NCBI RefSeq assembly: GCF_016107305.1
Contig: NZ_RCVR01000024.1
Location: 1 to 64,000, forward strand
Origin: Roseomonas sp. KE2513
GTDB taxonomy: Bacteria > Pseudomonadota > Alphaproteobacteria > Acetobacterales > Acetobacteraceae
Length of the DNA: 64,000 bases
Reading direction: 5' to 3'
Below are positions 1 through 8,179 of this stretch, piece by piece. Below the pieces are notes generated by a model. It had not been told where the DNA came from. It searched no databases and was given only the letters and a program-made list of their open reading frames with translations. The translations under genes and the position numbers were made by a program. How positions within the stretch are numbered: the stretch's first letter is position 1; the number at the start of each line of letters is the position of its first letter.

Positions 1-71
1 AAGGCGGGTTCGCCGTCGTTCAGGCGCGTCTTGACTGGGTTCGCGAGCGGCGCCGGGGGTGGTGCGGGCAT
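1..71 (-). CDS. 5' end of probable HpcH/HpaI aldolase family protein (partial)
   Basis: On the minus strand an ATG at 71-69 opens a frame that stays open to the window edge. An AGGA element lies a few bases upstream. The readable N-terminus has a Pro/Ala-rich lead followed by NPVKTRLNDGEPAF, which resembles the start of HpcH/HpaI-type 2-keto-3-deoxy aldolases (NPVK..L..GE). It sits directly downstream of two Bug receptor genes on the same strand, and a full aldolase of this family occurs at 46.3-47.1 kb. Only about 23 residues are visible, so the family call is tentative and the catalytic part is outside the window. Confidence 0.4.
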   Translation of the reverse strand, partial: MPAPPPAPLANPVKTRLNDGEPA

Positions 72-91
72 GCTGGTCCTGGGGTAAGGGG

Positions 92-1078
92 TCACTCCGG
101 CTTGATCCCCGCGAGCTCGATCGCGCGGCGGGAGCGGGTGATCTCGTTGCGGAGGAACTCGGTGGTGCCGGCCGGGGTCTGTTGCTGCGGGCTGGCGGCC
201 TCCGCGCCGAGGGCGGCGAGGCGCTCGGTGACGGCCGGGTCGTTGGTGGCGGCGGCGAGCGCGGCCTGGAGGCGGCCGACCACCTCCTCCGGCGTCCCGG
301 CGGGCGCCCAGAGACCCGAGAAGGTGTAGAAGACGAAGTCCGGCAGGCCGAACTCGACGAAGGTCTGCGCTTCCGGCACGAGTGGGGCGCGGTGCGCTGA
401 GGTGATGGCGAGGATGCGCGCCTGGCCATCCCGGTGCAGGTCGAGGACGGTGGAGAACTCGGTGAGCAGCCCGTCCACATTGCCGGCGACAAGGTCCGGC
501 GCGGCCGCCCCGCCACCGCGATAGGGGACATGGACAAGGTTGGCGCCGGTCGCCGCCTTGAACAGCTCCAGCGGCACGTGGTTGGCGCCGCCGACGCCGG
601 ATGTGCCAACCGTGATGCCGGGCCCCTTTTTCGAGAGCTCCACCAGCTCTGCGAGATTTCTGACAGGCAGGTTAGCGCGCACGACGAGCACCATCGGCAT
701 GAGGCTCATCAGCCCGATTGAGGCAAAGTCGCGCAAGGGGTCGTAGCGCGGGTTGAGCATCAGCAGCGGGCTGTTCACCATCGGCCCGCCGGCGCCCCAG
801 AGAAGGTTGTAGCCGTCGGGCCTGGAGCGGGCGACGACCTCCGCCCCCGCGCTGCCGCCGGCGCCCGCGCGGTTCTCCACCACCACGGGCTGGCCCAGGC
901 GCTCGGACATGCGGGGCCCGGCGAGGCGGGCCATGAGGTCACCGTTACCGCCGGCGGCGAAGGGCACGATGATCCGGATGGGGCGGTCGGGGAAGGCTGC
1001 GAGGGCCGGCCGGGCCAGGGCGAGCGCGGGCAGGGCGGGGGCGAGGCGCAGCAGATGGCGTCTGGTCGGCATGGGCAT
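92..1078 (-). CDS. Bug/TctC-family periplasmic solute-binding receptor
   Basis: A 328-residue protein with a Tat/Sec-like leader (MPTRRHLLRLAP...ALA) followed by FPDRPIRIIVPFAAGG, the conserved opening of Bug receptors of tripartite tricarboxylate transporters. PDGYNLLWGAGG, VVENRAGAGGSAG and VHVPYRGGG are further family hallmarks. Such proteins bind carboxylates or small aromatics in the periplasm. The ATG at 1078 was chosen because AGGGG precedes it and the signal peptide starts there; the longer open frame upstream is a shadow of the neighbouring gene. It begins 5 bases after the stop of the broken paralogue, so the two were probably co-transcribed. No TctA/TctB membrane genes are present. 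Substrate unknown. Confidence 0.9.
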   Translation of the reverse strand: MPMPTRRHLLRLAPALPALALARPALAAFPDRPIRIIVPFAAGGNGDLMARLAGPRMSERLGQPVVVENRAGAGGSAGAEVVARSRPDGYNLLWGAGGPMVNSPLLMLNPRYDPLRDFASIGLMSLMPMVLVVRANLPVRNLAELVELSKKGPGITVGTSGVGGANHVPLELFKAATGANLVHVPYRGGGAAAPDLVAGNVDGLLTEFSTVLDLHRDGQARILAITSAHRAPLVPEAQTFVEFGLPDFVFYTFSGLWAPAGTPEEVVGRLQAALAAATNDPAVTERLAALGAEAASPQQQTPAGTTEFLRNEITRSRRAIELAGIKPE

Positions 1079-1083
1079 CCCCT

Positions 1084-2055
1084 TCAGTCCGGCCGGATGC
1101 CGGCATCGGCCACAACCTTGCGCCATTTCGGCACCTCCTCGGCCAAGCGGGCGGCGAGCGGGCCGGGGCCGTCCAGCCGGGCCGTCGCCGCGCCCTCGGC
1201 CATGCGCGCCTGGAGGTCGGGCGCGTCGCGGATCGCCGCCATCTCCGCGTTGAGGCGGTTCAGCAGCCGCTCCGGCAGGCCCTTGGGAGCCATGAGGCAG
1301 AACCAGTTCGGCGCGGCGTAGCCCGGCACCTGCTCCGCGATGGCGGGCACCTCGGGCAGGGCGGGAACGCGCTCGGGCATGGTCACCCCGAGAATGCGCG
1401 CCTGCCCCTGGCGCACATGCTGGAGGAGTTCGAGCGTGGAACCGAAGATGAGCGACACGTCGCCGGCATAGACGGCGTTCACGGCCTGACTGACGCCGCG
1501 ATAGGGCACATGGGTCATCTACACCCCCGCCAGGGCGGCGAAGAGCGCGCCGGCGAGGTGGTTGGCCGAGCCGACGCCGCCAGAGGCGTAGGTGAGGTCC
1601 CCCGGACGGGCCCGTGCATGAGCGAGTAGCGCCGCCAGGGAGGCGAAGGGCGAGGCGTTGCGGACGAGCAGCCCCGAGGGCACGTCGCACATAAGGCTGA
1701 CGGGATCGAGGTCGCGGATCGGGTCGAAGTTCAGGGCGGGCTGCAGCGTGGGCACGATGGCGATTCCCGCACTAGTGGCAAGGAAGACGGATCCGTCCGC
1801 CGGCTGCTGCGCGACGTGCTGCGAGCCGATGCCGCCGCCCGCGCCGGGCCGATTGTCGATAATGAAACTGGCGCCGAGGCTGCGGCTGAGCCGGTCGCCG
1901 ATGATGCGGGTGGGGATCTCGATGGGGCTGCCGGGCGCCTGCGGCACGACAAGGCGGACGACACGGACGGGCCAGGGTTCCTGAGCGCGGGCCGTGTTGA
2001 TCGCCGCGCCAAGCCCACCGGCGGCGAGCGCGAGCGCGAGGCTCCTGCGACGCAT
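1084..2055 (-). pseudogene. Bug/TctC-family receptor interrupted by an in-frame amber codon
   Basis: The two open segments 2055-1519 and 1518-1084 lie in the same frame and together make one normal-length Bug receptor of about 323 residues. The first half has a signal peptide (MRRRSLALALAAGG), VRLVVPQAPGS and IIDNRPGAGG; the second starts MTHVPYRG, the conserved ligand-loop motif. The only interruption is TAG at 1521-1519, between AGV and MTHVPYRG, where relatives usually have a charged residue (e.g. GAG, CAG or AAG changed to TAG). No frameshift and little other decay are visible, so the mutation looks recent or is a sequencing error. Restart at the ATG right after the TAG would give a protein without signal or first lobe. 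Confidence 0.85.
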
Positions 2056-2144
2056 TGTTCCTCCCCTTGCCCGCGCGGTGCCGCGGTGTTCGGGAAAGAC
2101 TGCGCCCCCTCCCCATTACCGTCCAATAGGAAAAGGGGCGAAAT

Positions 2145-2163
2145 CCATTGAATGAGGCAATGG
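2145..2163 (-). terminator. Short hairpin downstream of LysR gene
   Basis: CCATTG (2145-2150) and CAATGG (2158-2163) form a perfect 6-bp inverted repeat with a 7-base loop, 8 bases past the LysR stop on the minus strand, followed by ATTTCG. The stem is short and the T-run weak. It could be a modest terminator or an operator in the 115-bp gap before the Bug pseudogene. Confidence 0.3.
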
Positions 2164-2170
2164 GAAGGCC

Positions 2171-3064
2171 CTAACCGCCGTACTGCGCCGCAACGGTCGC
2201 CTTCAGTTGCTGAACAAAATGGCCCATCGCGGCCGAGCGTGGGGCGGAGCGGGCGCGCACCAGCAGGGCTGAGACCTCTATCCGTGGGCGGAGGGGGCGG
2301 GCGACCAGCCCCGGCAGGGGCATGGAGGCGAGGAGGAAGGGCTCGACCAGCGCAACGCCCACCCCGTGATACGCCATCATGATGCCGGTCAGCGAGAGGC
2401 TGACCTGCACGGCGATGCGGGGCACCACCCCGGCCTCGCTCAGCGCGCGGTCCACGGGGCCGCGCAGCAGGGTCTGGGGCAGGTAGGTGATGATGGCGTA
2501 GGGCTCGAGGTCGCGCACCTCGATCTCGGCTCGGGCGGCCAGCGGGTGATTCTCCCGCAGGACACAGGCGACGCCGGAGCGGACGAGCACCTCCGTCTCG
2601 ATCTCTGGGTTCACCACGGGCTCGTAGGCGATGCCCAGTTCCACCTCGCGGCTGACCACACGGTCCACCACCTGTGGGGAGGTAAGGGATTGGAGCGCGA
2701 CGCGCATTCCCGGCCGCGATTCCATGAAATCGGCGACGGCCTTGGCAAGGTAACCGTTCGCGATGGGAAAGGCCGCGGCGACGGAAAGGGTGCCGAGCCT
2801 TCCGCCCGCCAGATCCTGGGTGAGGCGCCCGATGGCGTCCAGCCGACCAAAGATAGCGGCCACGTCGGGAAAGATGGCCTCCGCCTCGGGCGTCGGGCGC
2901 AGCCGGCCGGCGACGCGCTCGAAGAGGCGGATTCTGAGGCTCGCCTCGCAGTGCTTGAGCACCGTGCTGACCGAGGGCTGGGTGACGCCGAGTAGCCGGG
3001 CCGCGGCCGTGACCGAGCCGGTGCGCATGATGGCGTAGAAGACCTCCATCTGTCTCAGGTTCAT
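2171..3064 (-). CDS. LysR-family transcriptional regulator
   Basis: A 297-residue protein of normal LTTR length. Residues 1-60 form the winged helix-turn-helix (MNLRQMEVFYAIMRTGSVTA, then LLGVTQPSVSTVLKHCE), followed by a linker helix and a periplasmic-binding-like effector domain to residue about 290. It is divergent from the amidohydrolase/dehydrogenase/Bug/Rieske operon starting at 3187, the usual arrangement for an LTTR controlling the neighbouring catabolic operon, and it lies upstream of the Bug genes on its own strand. The inducer is unknown; by context it would be a substrate or intermediate of the Rieske-dependent pathway. Ends in TAG. Confidence 0.93.
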   Translation of the reverse strand: MNLRQMEVFYAIMRTGSVTAAARLLGVTQPSVSTVLKHCEASLRIRLFERVAGRLRPTPEAEAIFPDVAAIFGRLDAIGRLTQDLAGGRLGTLSVAAAFPIANGYLAKAVADFMESRPGMRVALQSLTSPQVVDRVVSREVELGIAYEPVVNPEIETEVLVRSGVACVLRENHPLAARAEIEVRDLEPYAIITYLPQTLLRGPVDRALSEAGVVPRIAVQVSLSLTGIMMAYHGVGVALVEPFLLASMPLPGLVARPLRPRIEVSALLVRARSAPRSAAMGHFVQQLKATVAAQYGG

Positions 3065-3080
3065 TATCCAGCTGCTCTCG

Positions 3081-3101
3081 CTATACGCGCCAGGACCATA
3101 G
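3081..3101. promoter_or_regulatory. Candidate LysR operator in divergent promoter region
   Basis: CTAT (3081-3084) and ATAG (3098-3101) are inverted around a 13-base spacer in the 122-bp region between the divergent LysR gene and the operon starting at 3187. LTTR boxes are short AT-ended dyads of this kind. The arms are only 4 bp, so the call rests mainly on position. Confidence 0.25.
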
Positions 3102-3186
3102 AATCCGTTTATGGGCGCTGGCGGTCAAACGACTGGACTTGGCAGGCGGCCTGACAGACCCTCCGCGCCCGCTGGAGGAACGAACC

Positions 3187-4119
3187 ATGGATGCAGACCG
3201 GGCCTCGCCCTCGACCGGGGCCAGCCGCCAGGCGACGGTGCTCCGCGTCACCCATGCGGCGCCGGGCTTCGAGGTGCCGGCGGGTGCCTGCGACTGTCAT
3301 GTCCACGTCTTCGGTCCGGCCGCGCGCTACCCCTTCGATCCCGGCCGCGCCTATACGCCCGGCGATGCCTCGGTGGAGGAGCTTCTGGCGCTGCATGACG
3401 CGTTGGGGCTGAAACGGGTGGTGATCGTCCACCCCAGCCCTTACGGCACGGACAACAGCTGCACGCTGGATGCCTCGCGCCGGTTGGGTGAGCGAGCGCG
3501 GGCGGTCGCAGTCATCGATCCAGGCTTCGGGACAGAGGAATTGCGGGAGATGCACGCGGCCGGGGTGCGCGGGGTGCGCGTGAACCTCGAGACAGCCGGG
3601 CAGCACGACCCCGCGGCCGCGGGCGCGCTGCTGGAAGCCGCTGCCCGCCAGGTGGCGCCGCTCGGCTGGCACGTGCAGACTTATACTAACATGGCGGTGA
3701 TCGGGGCGCTGCACGAGACGCTGATGCGGCTGCCGGTGCCGCTGGTGGTGGATCATTTCGGCCGGGCGCGCGCCGAAGCGGGCACCGGGCAGGCGGGATT
3801 TCCCGAGCTGCTCACGCTGGTGCGGGCCGGGCGCGCCTATGTGAAGATCTCGGCGCCACATCGCATCTCCGACCGTCCGGACTGCGCCGATGCGGGGCCG
3901 CTGGCGCGCGCCCTTTTCGAGGCGAATCCGGAGCACGTGGTCTGGGGCAGCGACTGGCCGCATCCGGGCGGTGCGCGGACCGACATCGCGGCCATCGAGC
4001 CCTTCAACCCCATCGACGATGGGGCCGCGCTGAACCGGCTGGCCGAGTGGTTCCCGAACGCGGAGGCGCGCCGCCTCATCCTGGTCGAGAACCCGGCGCG
4101 GCTCTATGGCTTCAGTTGA
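3187..4119 (+). CDS. Metal-dependent amidohydrolase, 2-pyrone-4,6-dicarboxylate hydrolase-like
   Basis: A 310-residue protein of the amidohydrolase-2 (PF04909) type. ACDCHVHVFG near residue 36 gives the HxH metal motif of the TIM barrel, VVIVHPSPYG follows in an early strand, and VWGSDWPHP near residue 257 provides the late catalytic Asp. The opening DCHVHVFGP...YPF and the GSDWPHP ending resemble LigI-type 2-pyrone-4,6-dicarboxylate lactonases and related lactonases. The ATG at 3187 is preceded by GGAGG with 8-base spacing, so the longer frame from 3139 is not preferred. It is the first gene of a plus-strand operon. A ring-opening or lactone-hydrolysis role in aromatic-acid breakdown is inferred; substrate unproven. 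Confidence 0.88.
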   Translation: MDADRASPSTGASRQATVLRVTHAAPGFEVPAGACDCHVHVFGPAARYPFDPGRAYTPGDASVEELLALHDALGLKRVVIVHPSPYGTDNSCTLDASRRLGERARAVAVIDPGFGTEELREMHAAGVRGVRVNLETAGQHDPAAAGALLEAAARQVAPLGWHVQTYTNMAVIGALHETLMRLPVPLVVDHFGRARAEAGTGQAGFPELLTLVRAGRAYVKISAPHRISDRPDCADAGPLARALFEANPEHVVWGSDWPHPGGARTDIAAIEPFNPIDDGAALNRLAEWFPNAEARRLILVENPARLYGFS

Positions 4120-4175
4120 GCGGCTGCCGACCGGAGAGCCGGCACAACATCGTATTCAGCAGCGGATGTGAACCA

Positions 4176-5270
4176 ATGGCTCAGCGCAACGCCATGCACC
4201 TTATCGTCCTTCCCGGGGACGGGATCGGCCCCGAGATCACGGCCGCGACGGTGGAGGTGCTGGAGGCAGCGTCGGAGCGCTTCGGGCTCGGGCTGCAACT
4301 TGAGTCCGATATCGCCGGCCATGAGAGCCTACAGCAGCACGGCATCACCGTACGGCCGGAGCTGCTGGAGAAGGTGAGGGCGGCTGATGGGCTAGTACTC
4401 GGCCCGATGTCCACCTTCGACTACACGGACGAGAGCAAGGGCGGGATCAACCCATCCATGTTCTTCCGGAAGCGGCTCGATCTGTTCGCCAACATCCGGC
4501 CGGCGCGCACCTATCCGGGTGTGCAGCACCACGCGGTTTCCGAGTTCGACCTGATCGTGGTGCGAGAGAATACCGAGGGCTTCTACGCCGACCGTAATAT
4601 GGAATCCGGCGGAAGTGAGATGCTGGTGACGCCCGATGTCTGCATCTCCCTTCGCCGCATCACGCGCGGTTGCTGCGAGCGGATCGCCCGCGCCGCCTTC
4701 CGCCTGGCGATGACCCGCCGCAAGCGAGTGAGCGCCGTGCACAAGGCGAATGTCTTGAAAATCGGAGACGGCATGTTCCTCGAGGAGTGCCGCAAGGTGG
4801 CGGCGGAGTTCCCTGAAGTGGCGCTGGACGAGTACATCATCGACGCCATGTGCGCCCATGTCGTCCGCGACCCCGCGAAGTTCGACGTGATCGTGACCAC
4901 CAACATGTTCGGTGACATCCTCTCGGACCTGACGGCGGAGCTTTCGGGTAGCATCGGCCTCGGCGGCTCCGTCAATGCGGGCACGAGCCACGCGATGGCC
5001 CAGGCGGCGCACGGCTCGGCGCCGGACATCGCGGGGCAGGACCGGGCGAACCCGCTCTCGCTCATCCTCTCCGCCGCGCAGTTGCTCGACTGGCACGCGG
5101 ACCGGCTGGGCAGCCAAGCCTTCGCCGGCGCGAGCCGCGCGATTGAGGCAGCGGTGGCGGAGGCCGTGGCGGCCGGTGAAGCCACGCAGGACGTGGGCGG
5201 AAGGCTGGGCACGGCCGCGACAGGTGCGGGTATCGCCGCGCGGCTGCGCGCTATGCCTGTACCCGCCTGA
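4176..5270 (+). CDS. Isocitrate/isopropylmalate dehydrogenase-family NAD(P)-dependent decarboxylating dehydrogenase
   Basis: A 364-residue beta-hydroxyacid oxidative decarboxylase. LIVLPGDGIGPEI at the N-terminus, the substrate loop with three Arg residues (FRKRLDLFANIRPAR), VRENTEGFYADR, and TTNMFGDILSDLTAEL with the metal-binding Asp are all present. The family includes IPMDH, tartrate dehydrogenase and homoisocitrate dehydrogenase and converts a 2-hydroxy acid to CO2 plus a ketone. The context (LysR, PDC-hydrolase-like enzyme, Rieske oxygenase) argues for a peripheral catabolic substrate rather than leucine synthesis. The start at 4176 gives MAQRNAMHLIVLPGDG; 4194 is an alternative. 56 bases separate it from the upstream gene. 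Confidence 0.88.
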   Translation: MAQRNAMHLIVLPGDGIGPEITAATVEVLEAASERFGLGLQLESDIAGHESLQQHGITVRPELLEKVRAADGLVLGPMSTFDYTDESKGGINPSMFFRKRLDLFANIRPARTYPGVQHHAVSEFDLIVVRENTEGFYADRNMESGGSEMLVTPDVCISLRRITRGCCERIARAAFRLAMTRRKRVSAVHKANVLKIGDGMFLEECRKVAAEFPEVALDEYIIDAMCAHVVRDPAKFDVIVTTNMFGDILSDLTAELSGSIGLGGSVNAGTSHAMAQAAHGSAPDIAGQDRANPLSLILSAAQLLDWHADRLGSQAFAGASRAIEAAVAEAVAAGEATQDVGGRLGTAATGAGIAARLRAMPVPA

Positions 5271-5303
5271 CTCTGCAAAGAAGGAATGATTGGGGAGGAG
5301 TTC

Positions 5304-6284
5304 ATGGGGCGTGTGTTAACCAGGCGGGCAGTGTCGATCGCCGGCGTAGGCGCCGCCGCCTTTGCAGCGAGTGCCATGGCGCAGGATACCGCCTTTCCGA
5401 CGCGGCCCGTGCGCATCATCGTCCCCTTCGCGGCGGGTGGCCCGACGGACGTCATCGTGCGGATCATCGCGGAGGCGCTGTCTGAGCGGTGGAAGCAGCC
5501 CGTCGTCGTGGAGAACCGCGGTGGCGGCGGCACAATCGTCGGTACGAACGCGCTCGCCCAGGCGGCGGGGGATGGCTACACCATCGGCGTCGCCACCAAT
5601 TCCTTCGTGATCAATCCCGCGATCCGGCCGCGCCTGCCCTATGACACGGCGCGGGCCTTCACGGCGGTCGGTATGCTCGTCACCTCGCCCTTCGTGCTGG
5701 TTGCCTGGCCGGACTTCGCGTCGAAGAACCTCGCAGAGCTGATTGCCTTCGCGAAGCGGGAGAGCAGCCCGATCGCCTATGCCTCGCCCGGACCGGGGAC
5801 GGGCGGGCAGATGGCGGGTGAGTTGCTGCAGTTGAAGGCGGGCATCCGGATGGAGCACGTGCCTTACAACGGCAGCGCCCCGGCACTGACGGACGTGCTG
5901 GCCGGCCGCGTTCCGCTGATGTTCGACCTGTGGAGTTCCGTGCGGCCCTATGTGGAGGCGGGGCGGCTGAAGGTGCTGGCCGTGGCGACGGACGCGCCAC
6001 TGCCCGACGCGCCGCAATACCCGACAATTGCCACCACCTTCCCCGGCTTCTCGGTGAGCGCCTTTCAGGCGATGGTGGCGCCCGCCGGCACACCGCCCGC
6101 GGCGATCAGGCGCATAGCTGCCGACCTGCGGGAGGTCGTCGCCTCTGAGCGCTTCGCGACGCAGGTCCGCCCGCTAGGCGTGGAGCCGGCGCCCTCGACG
6201 GCGGCGGAGCTGGAGACCTTCCTGCAGGGCGAGATGGCGAAGTGGCGCGAGGTCGCGCGCAGCTCGAACATCGTCCTCGAATGA
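5304..6284 (+). CDS. Bug/TctC-family periplasmic solute-binding receptor
   Basis: A 326-residue receptor with a twin-arginine-like leader ending SAMAQ, then FPTRPVRIIVPFAAGG and VVENRGGGGTIVGTN. The ATG at 5304 is preceded by GGGGAGGAG at 5292-5300; the upstream ATG at 5286 has a worse site. It lies between the dehydrogenase and the Rieske alpha gene, and its stop overlaps an upstream candidate start (ATGA at 6281) of the Rieske gene, so it is part of the same operon and probably delivers or senses the aromatic or carboxylate substrate. Tripartite permease genes are absent nearby. Confidence 0.9.
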   Translation: MGRVLTRRAVSIAGVGAAAFAASAMAQDTAFPTRPVRIIVPFAAGGPTDVIVRIIAEALSERWKQPVVVENRGGGGTIVGTNALAQAAGDGYTIGVATNSFVINPAIRPRLPYDTARAFTAVGMLVTSPFVLVAWPDFASKNLAELIAFAKRESSPIAYASPGPGTGGQMAGELLQLKAGIRMEHVPYNGSAPALTDVLAGRVPLMFDLWSSVRPYVEAGRLKVLAVATDAPLPDAPQYPTIATTFPGFSVSAFQAMVAPAGTPPAAIRRIAADLREVVASERFATQVRPLGVEPAPSTAAELETFLQGEMAKWREVARSSNIVLE

Positions 6285-6331
6285 CCATTCAACGCAGCGG
6301 GCAGCCCTTGGCCCGATCCGGAGCGTCGATC

Positions 6332-7675
6332 ATGACCAATCAACCGCGAGGTGCCGCCGACCTCGTCGAGGACCGCCCCGCGGAGGGCGTGTTCCGCGTG
6401 CATCGCGACGTGTTCCGCGATCCTCAGGTGTTCGAGCTGGAGATGGCGCGCATCTTCGAGGGAACATGGGTCTTCGTGGCGCTGGAAAGCCAGGTCGCGC
6501 GGCCGAACGACTTCCTCACGACCTATATCGGGCGCCAGCCGGTACTGCTGACCCGTGATTCGGAGGGGCAGCTTCACCTCTTCCTCAACAGCTGCCGCCA
6601 TCGCGGCGCGGTGGTCTGCCCCCTCCGCAAGGGGCGGCAGAAGTATCATGTCTGTCGTTATCACGGCTGGGCCTACGACAGCGCCGGGCGGAACACCCTC
6701 GTGACGGACCGGGAGGACGGGCAGTACCCGGAGTCCTTCGACCGCGAGAGCCACGACCTCATCCGCGTTCCCCGCTTCGGCAACTACCGCGGGCTGCTCT
6801 TCGCCAGCCTTTCGGAAGACGTGCCGCCGCTGGAGGAGTATCTTGGCGAAGCGCGCGGCATGCTGGATCTCGTGCTCGACCAGAGCTCCACGGGCTGGGA
6901 GTTCGTGCCGGGGCCGGTGACATACACCTACGATGCCAACTGGAAGCTGCAGCTGGAGAACGGGCTGGACTTCTACCACTTCACCTCCACGCACAGCTCC
7001 TACGTGGATGTGCTGCAGCAGCGGGCAAAGCGGAACCCTCCCAGCATCAAGCCGCCGCCGGAGACGGATCCGGAGGCGCAGGGAAGCTTCAGCTTCGCCC
7101 ATGGCCATTCCGTCATGTGGTCCATCCGCAATCCGCCGAGGGGCCTCCGTCCACTGGCGGTGGACACGGAGCGGCTGGAGGAGGTCCGCGGGCGCGTGGG
7201 CCAGGCGCGCGCCAAGTGGATGCTGCGCCAGCGCAACCTGACGATCTTCCCCAACCTGCAGATCATCGACATCGTCTCGCTGCAGCTACGCACCTGGCGC
7301 CCGTTGGCGGCAGACCGCACGGAAATGACCTCCCACTGCCTCGCGCCGATTGGCGAGAACGCGGAGGCGCGGCGGCTGCGCATCCGGCAGTACGAGGATT
7401 TCTTCAACCCGACGGGCCTCGCGACCTCCGACGACAATGTAATGTACGAGTACTGCCAGTCCGGCTACGCGGCCGATACGGATGGGTGGACGCAGGGCTA
7501 CGCACGTGGCCTGGGCGGCGGCAGCGGCGCCAGCTCGCTCGCCTCGGAGATCGGGATCACACCGTTGGCGGAGGCTGTGGGCACGCTCGGCTTCGGCGAC
7601 GAGACCTGTTTCCACGCCGCTTATCGCGAATGGCGGCGGCTGGTCTCGGGCGGCGAAGGGACGGCGGCGCGATGA
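6332..7675 (+). CDS. Aromatic-ring-hydroxylating dioxygenase, large (alpha) subunit
   Basis: A 447-residue Rieske non-heme iron oxygenase subunit, benzoate/anthranilate-like. The N-terminal Rieske domain has CRH-X17-CRYH (around residues 88-111), coordinating the [2Fe-2S] cluster. The catalytic domain has ENGLDFYHFTSTH near residue 210, supplying the two His and bridging Asp of the mononuclear iron site. Start: ATG at 6332 gives MTNQPRG...VEDRPAEGVFRVHRD as in relatives; ATG at 6281 overlapping the Bug stop would add 17 residues. The beta subunit follows with overlapping ATGA. No ferredoxin or reductase gene is in the operon or elsewhere in this window, so electrons must come from a shared reductase. 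Confidence 0.94.
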   Translation: MTNQPRGAADLVEDRPAEGVFRVHRDVFRDPQVFELEMARIFEGTWVFVALESQVARPNDFLTTYIGRQPVLLTRDSEGQLHLFLNSCRHRGAVVCPLRKGRQKYHVCRYHGWAYDSAGRNTLVTDREDGQYPESFDRESHDLIRVPRFGNYRGLLFASLSEDVPPLEEYLGEARGMLDLVLDQSSTGWEFVPGPVTYTYDANWKLQLENGLDFYHFTSTHSSYVDVLQQRAKRNPPSIKPPPETDPEAQGSFSFAHGHSVMWSIRNPPRGLRPLAVDTERLEEVRGRVGQARAKWMLRQRNLTIFPNLQIIDIVSLQLRTWRPLAADRTEMTSHCLAPIGENAEARRLRIRQYEDFFNPTGLATSDDNVMYEYCQSGYAADTDGWTQGYARGLGGGSGASSLASEIGITPLAEAVGTLGFGDETCFHAAYREWRRLVSGGEGTAAR

Positions 7676-8175
7676 TGGATCCTGCTGCGGCGGTAATCTG
7701 CGCCGATCTTCTGTACCGCGAGGGGCTGCACCTCGACCGGCAGGAATGGGATGCCTGGCTGGCCCTTTATGCCGAGGACGCCGTGTTCTGGATCCCCGCC
7801 TGGCTCGACGAGCACCGCACGACGAGCGATCCGGACCGCGAGGTCTCGCTCATCTATCACGACTCGCGCTTCGGCCTTGAGGAACGGATCATGCGGATCC
7901 GGACACGGAAGTCGGTGACGGCGCTGCCGTTGCCGCGAACCGTGCACATGATCACCAACATCCTGCCCATGCAGGCCACGGCGGACATGATCGAGGTGAC
8001 GTCGAGCTGGATCGTGCACGACTTCGACCCCCGCGTGTCGCGGCAGCACATGCTCTTTGGGCGATACGAGCATGGGCTGCGCCGGGGGGAAGACGGGACA
8101 TGGCGGATCGCGCGCAAGAAGGTGCTGCTGACCAACGATGTGATCCCGACAGCACTGGACTTCTACAGCGTGTGA
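7672..8175 (+). CDS. Aromatic-ring-hydroxylating dioxygenase, small (beta) subunit
   Basis: A 167-residue SnoaL/NTF2-fold beta subunit with typical YREGLHLDRQEWDAWLALY near the N-terminus, WIPAW in the core and a C-terminal LLTNDVIPTALDFYSV. It overlaps the alpha gene by 4 bases (ATGA), with a second ATG at 7675 as an alternative start. It forms the alpha3beta3 oxygenase with the preceding gene. It is the last gene of the LysR-divergent operon; the next gene converges from the other strand 4 bases later. Confidence 0.93.
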   Translation: MMDPAAAVICADLLYREGLHLDRQEWDAWLALYAEDAVFWIPAWLDEHRTTSDPDREVSLIYHDSRFGLEERIMRIRTRKSVTALPLPRTVHMITNILPMQATADMIEVTSSWIVHDFDPRVSRQHMLFGRYEHGLRRGEDGTWRIARKKVLLTNDVIPTALDFYSV

Positions 8176-8179
8176 CGCC

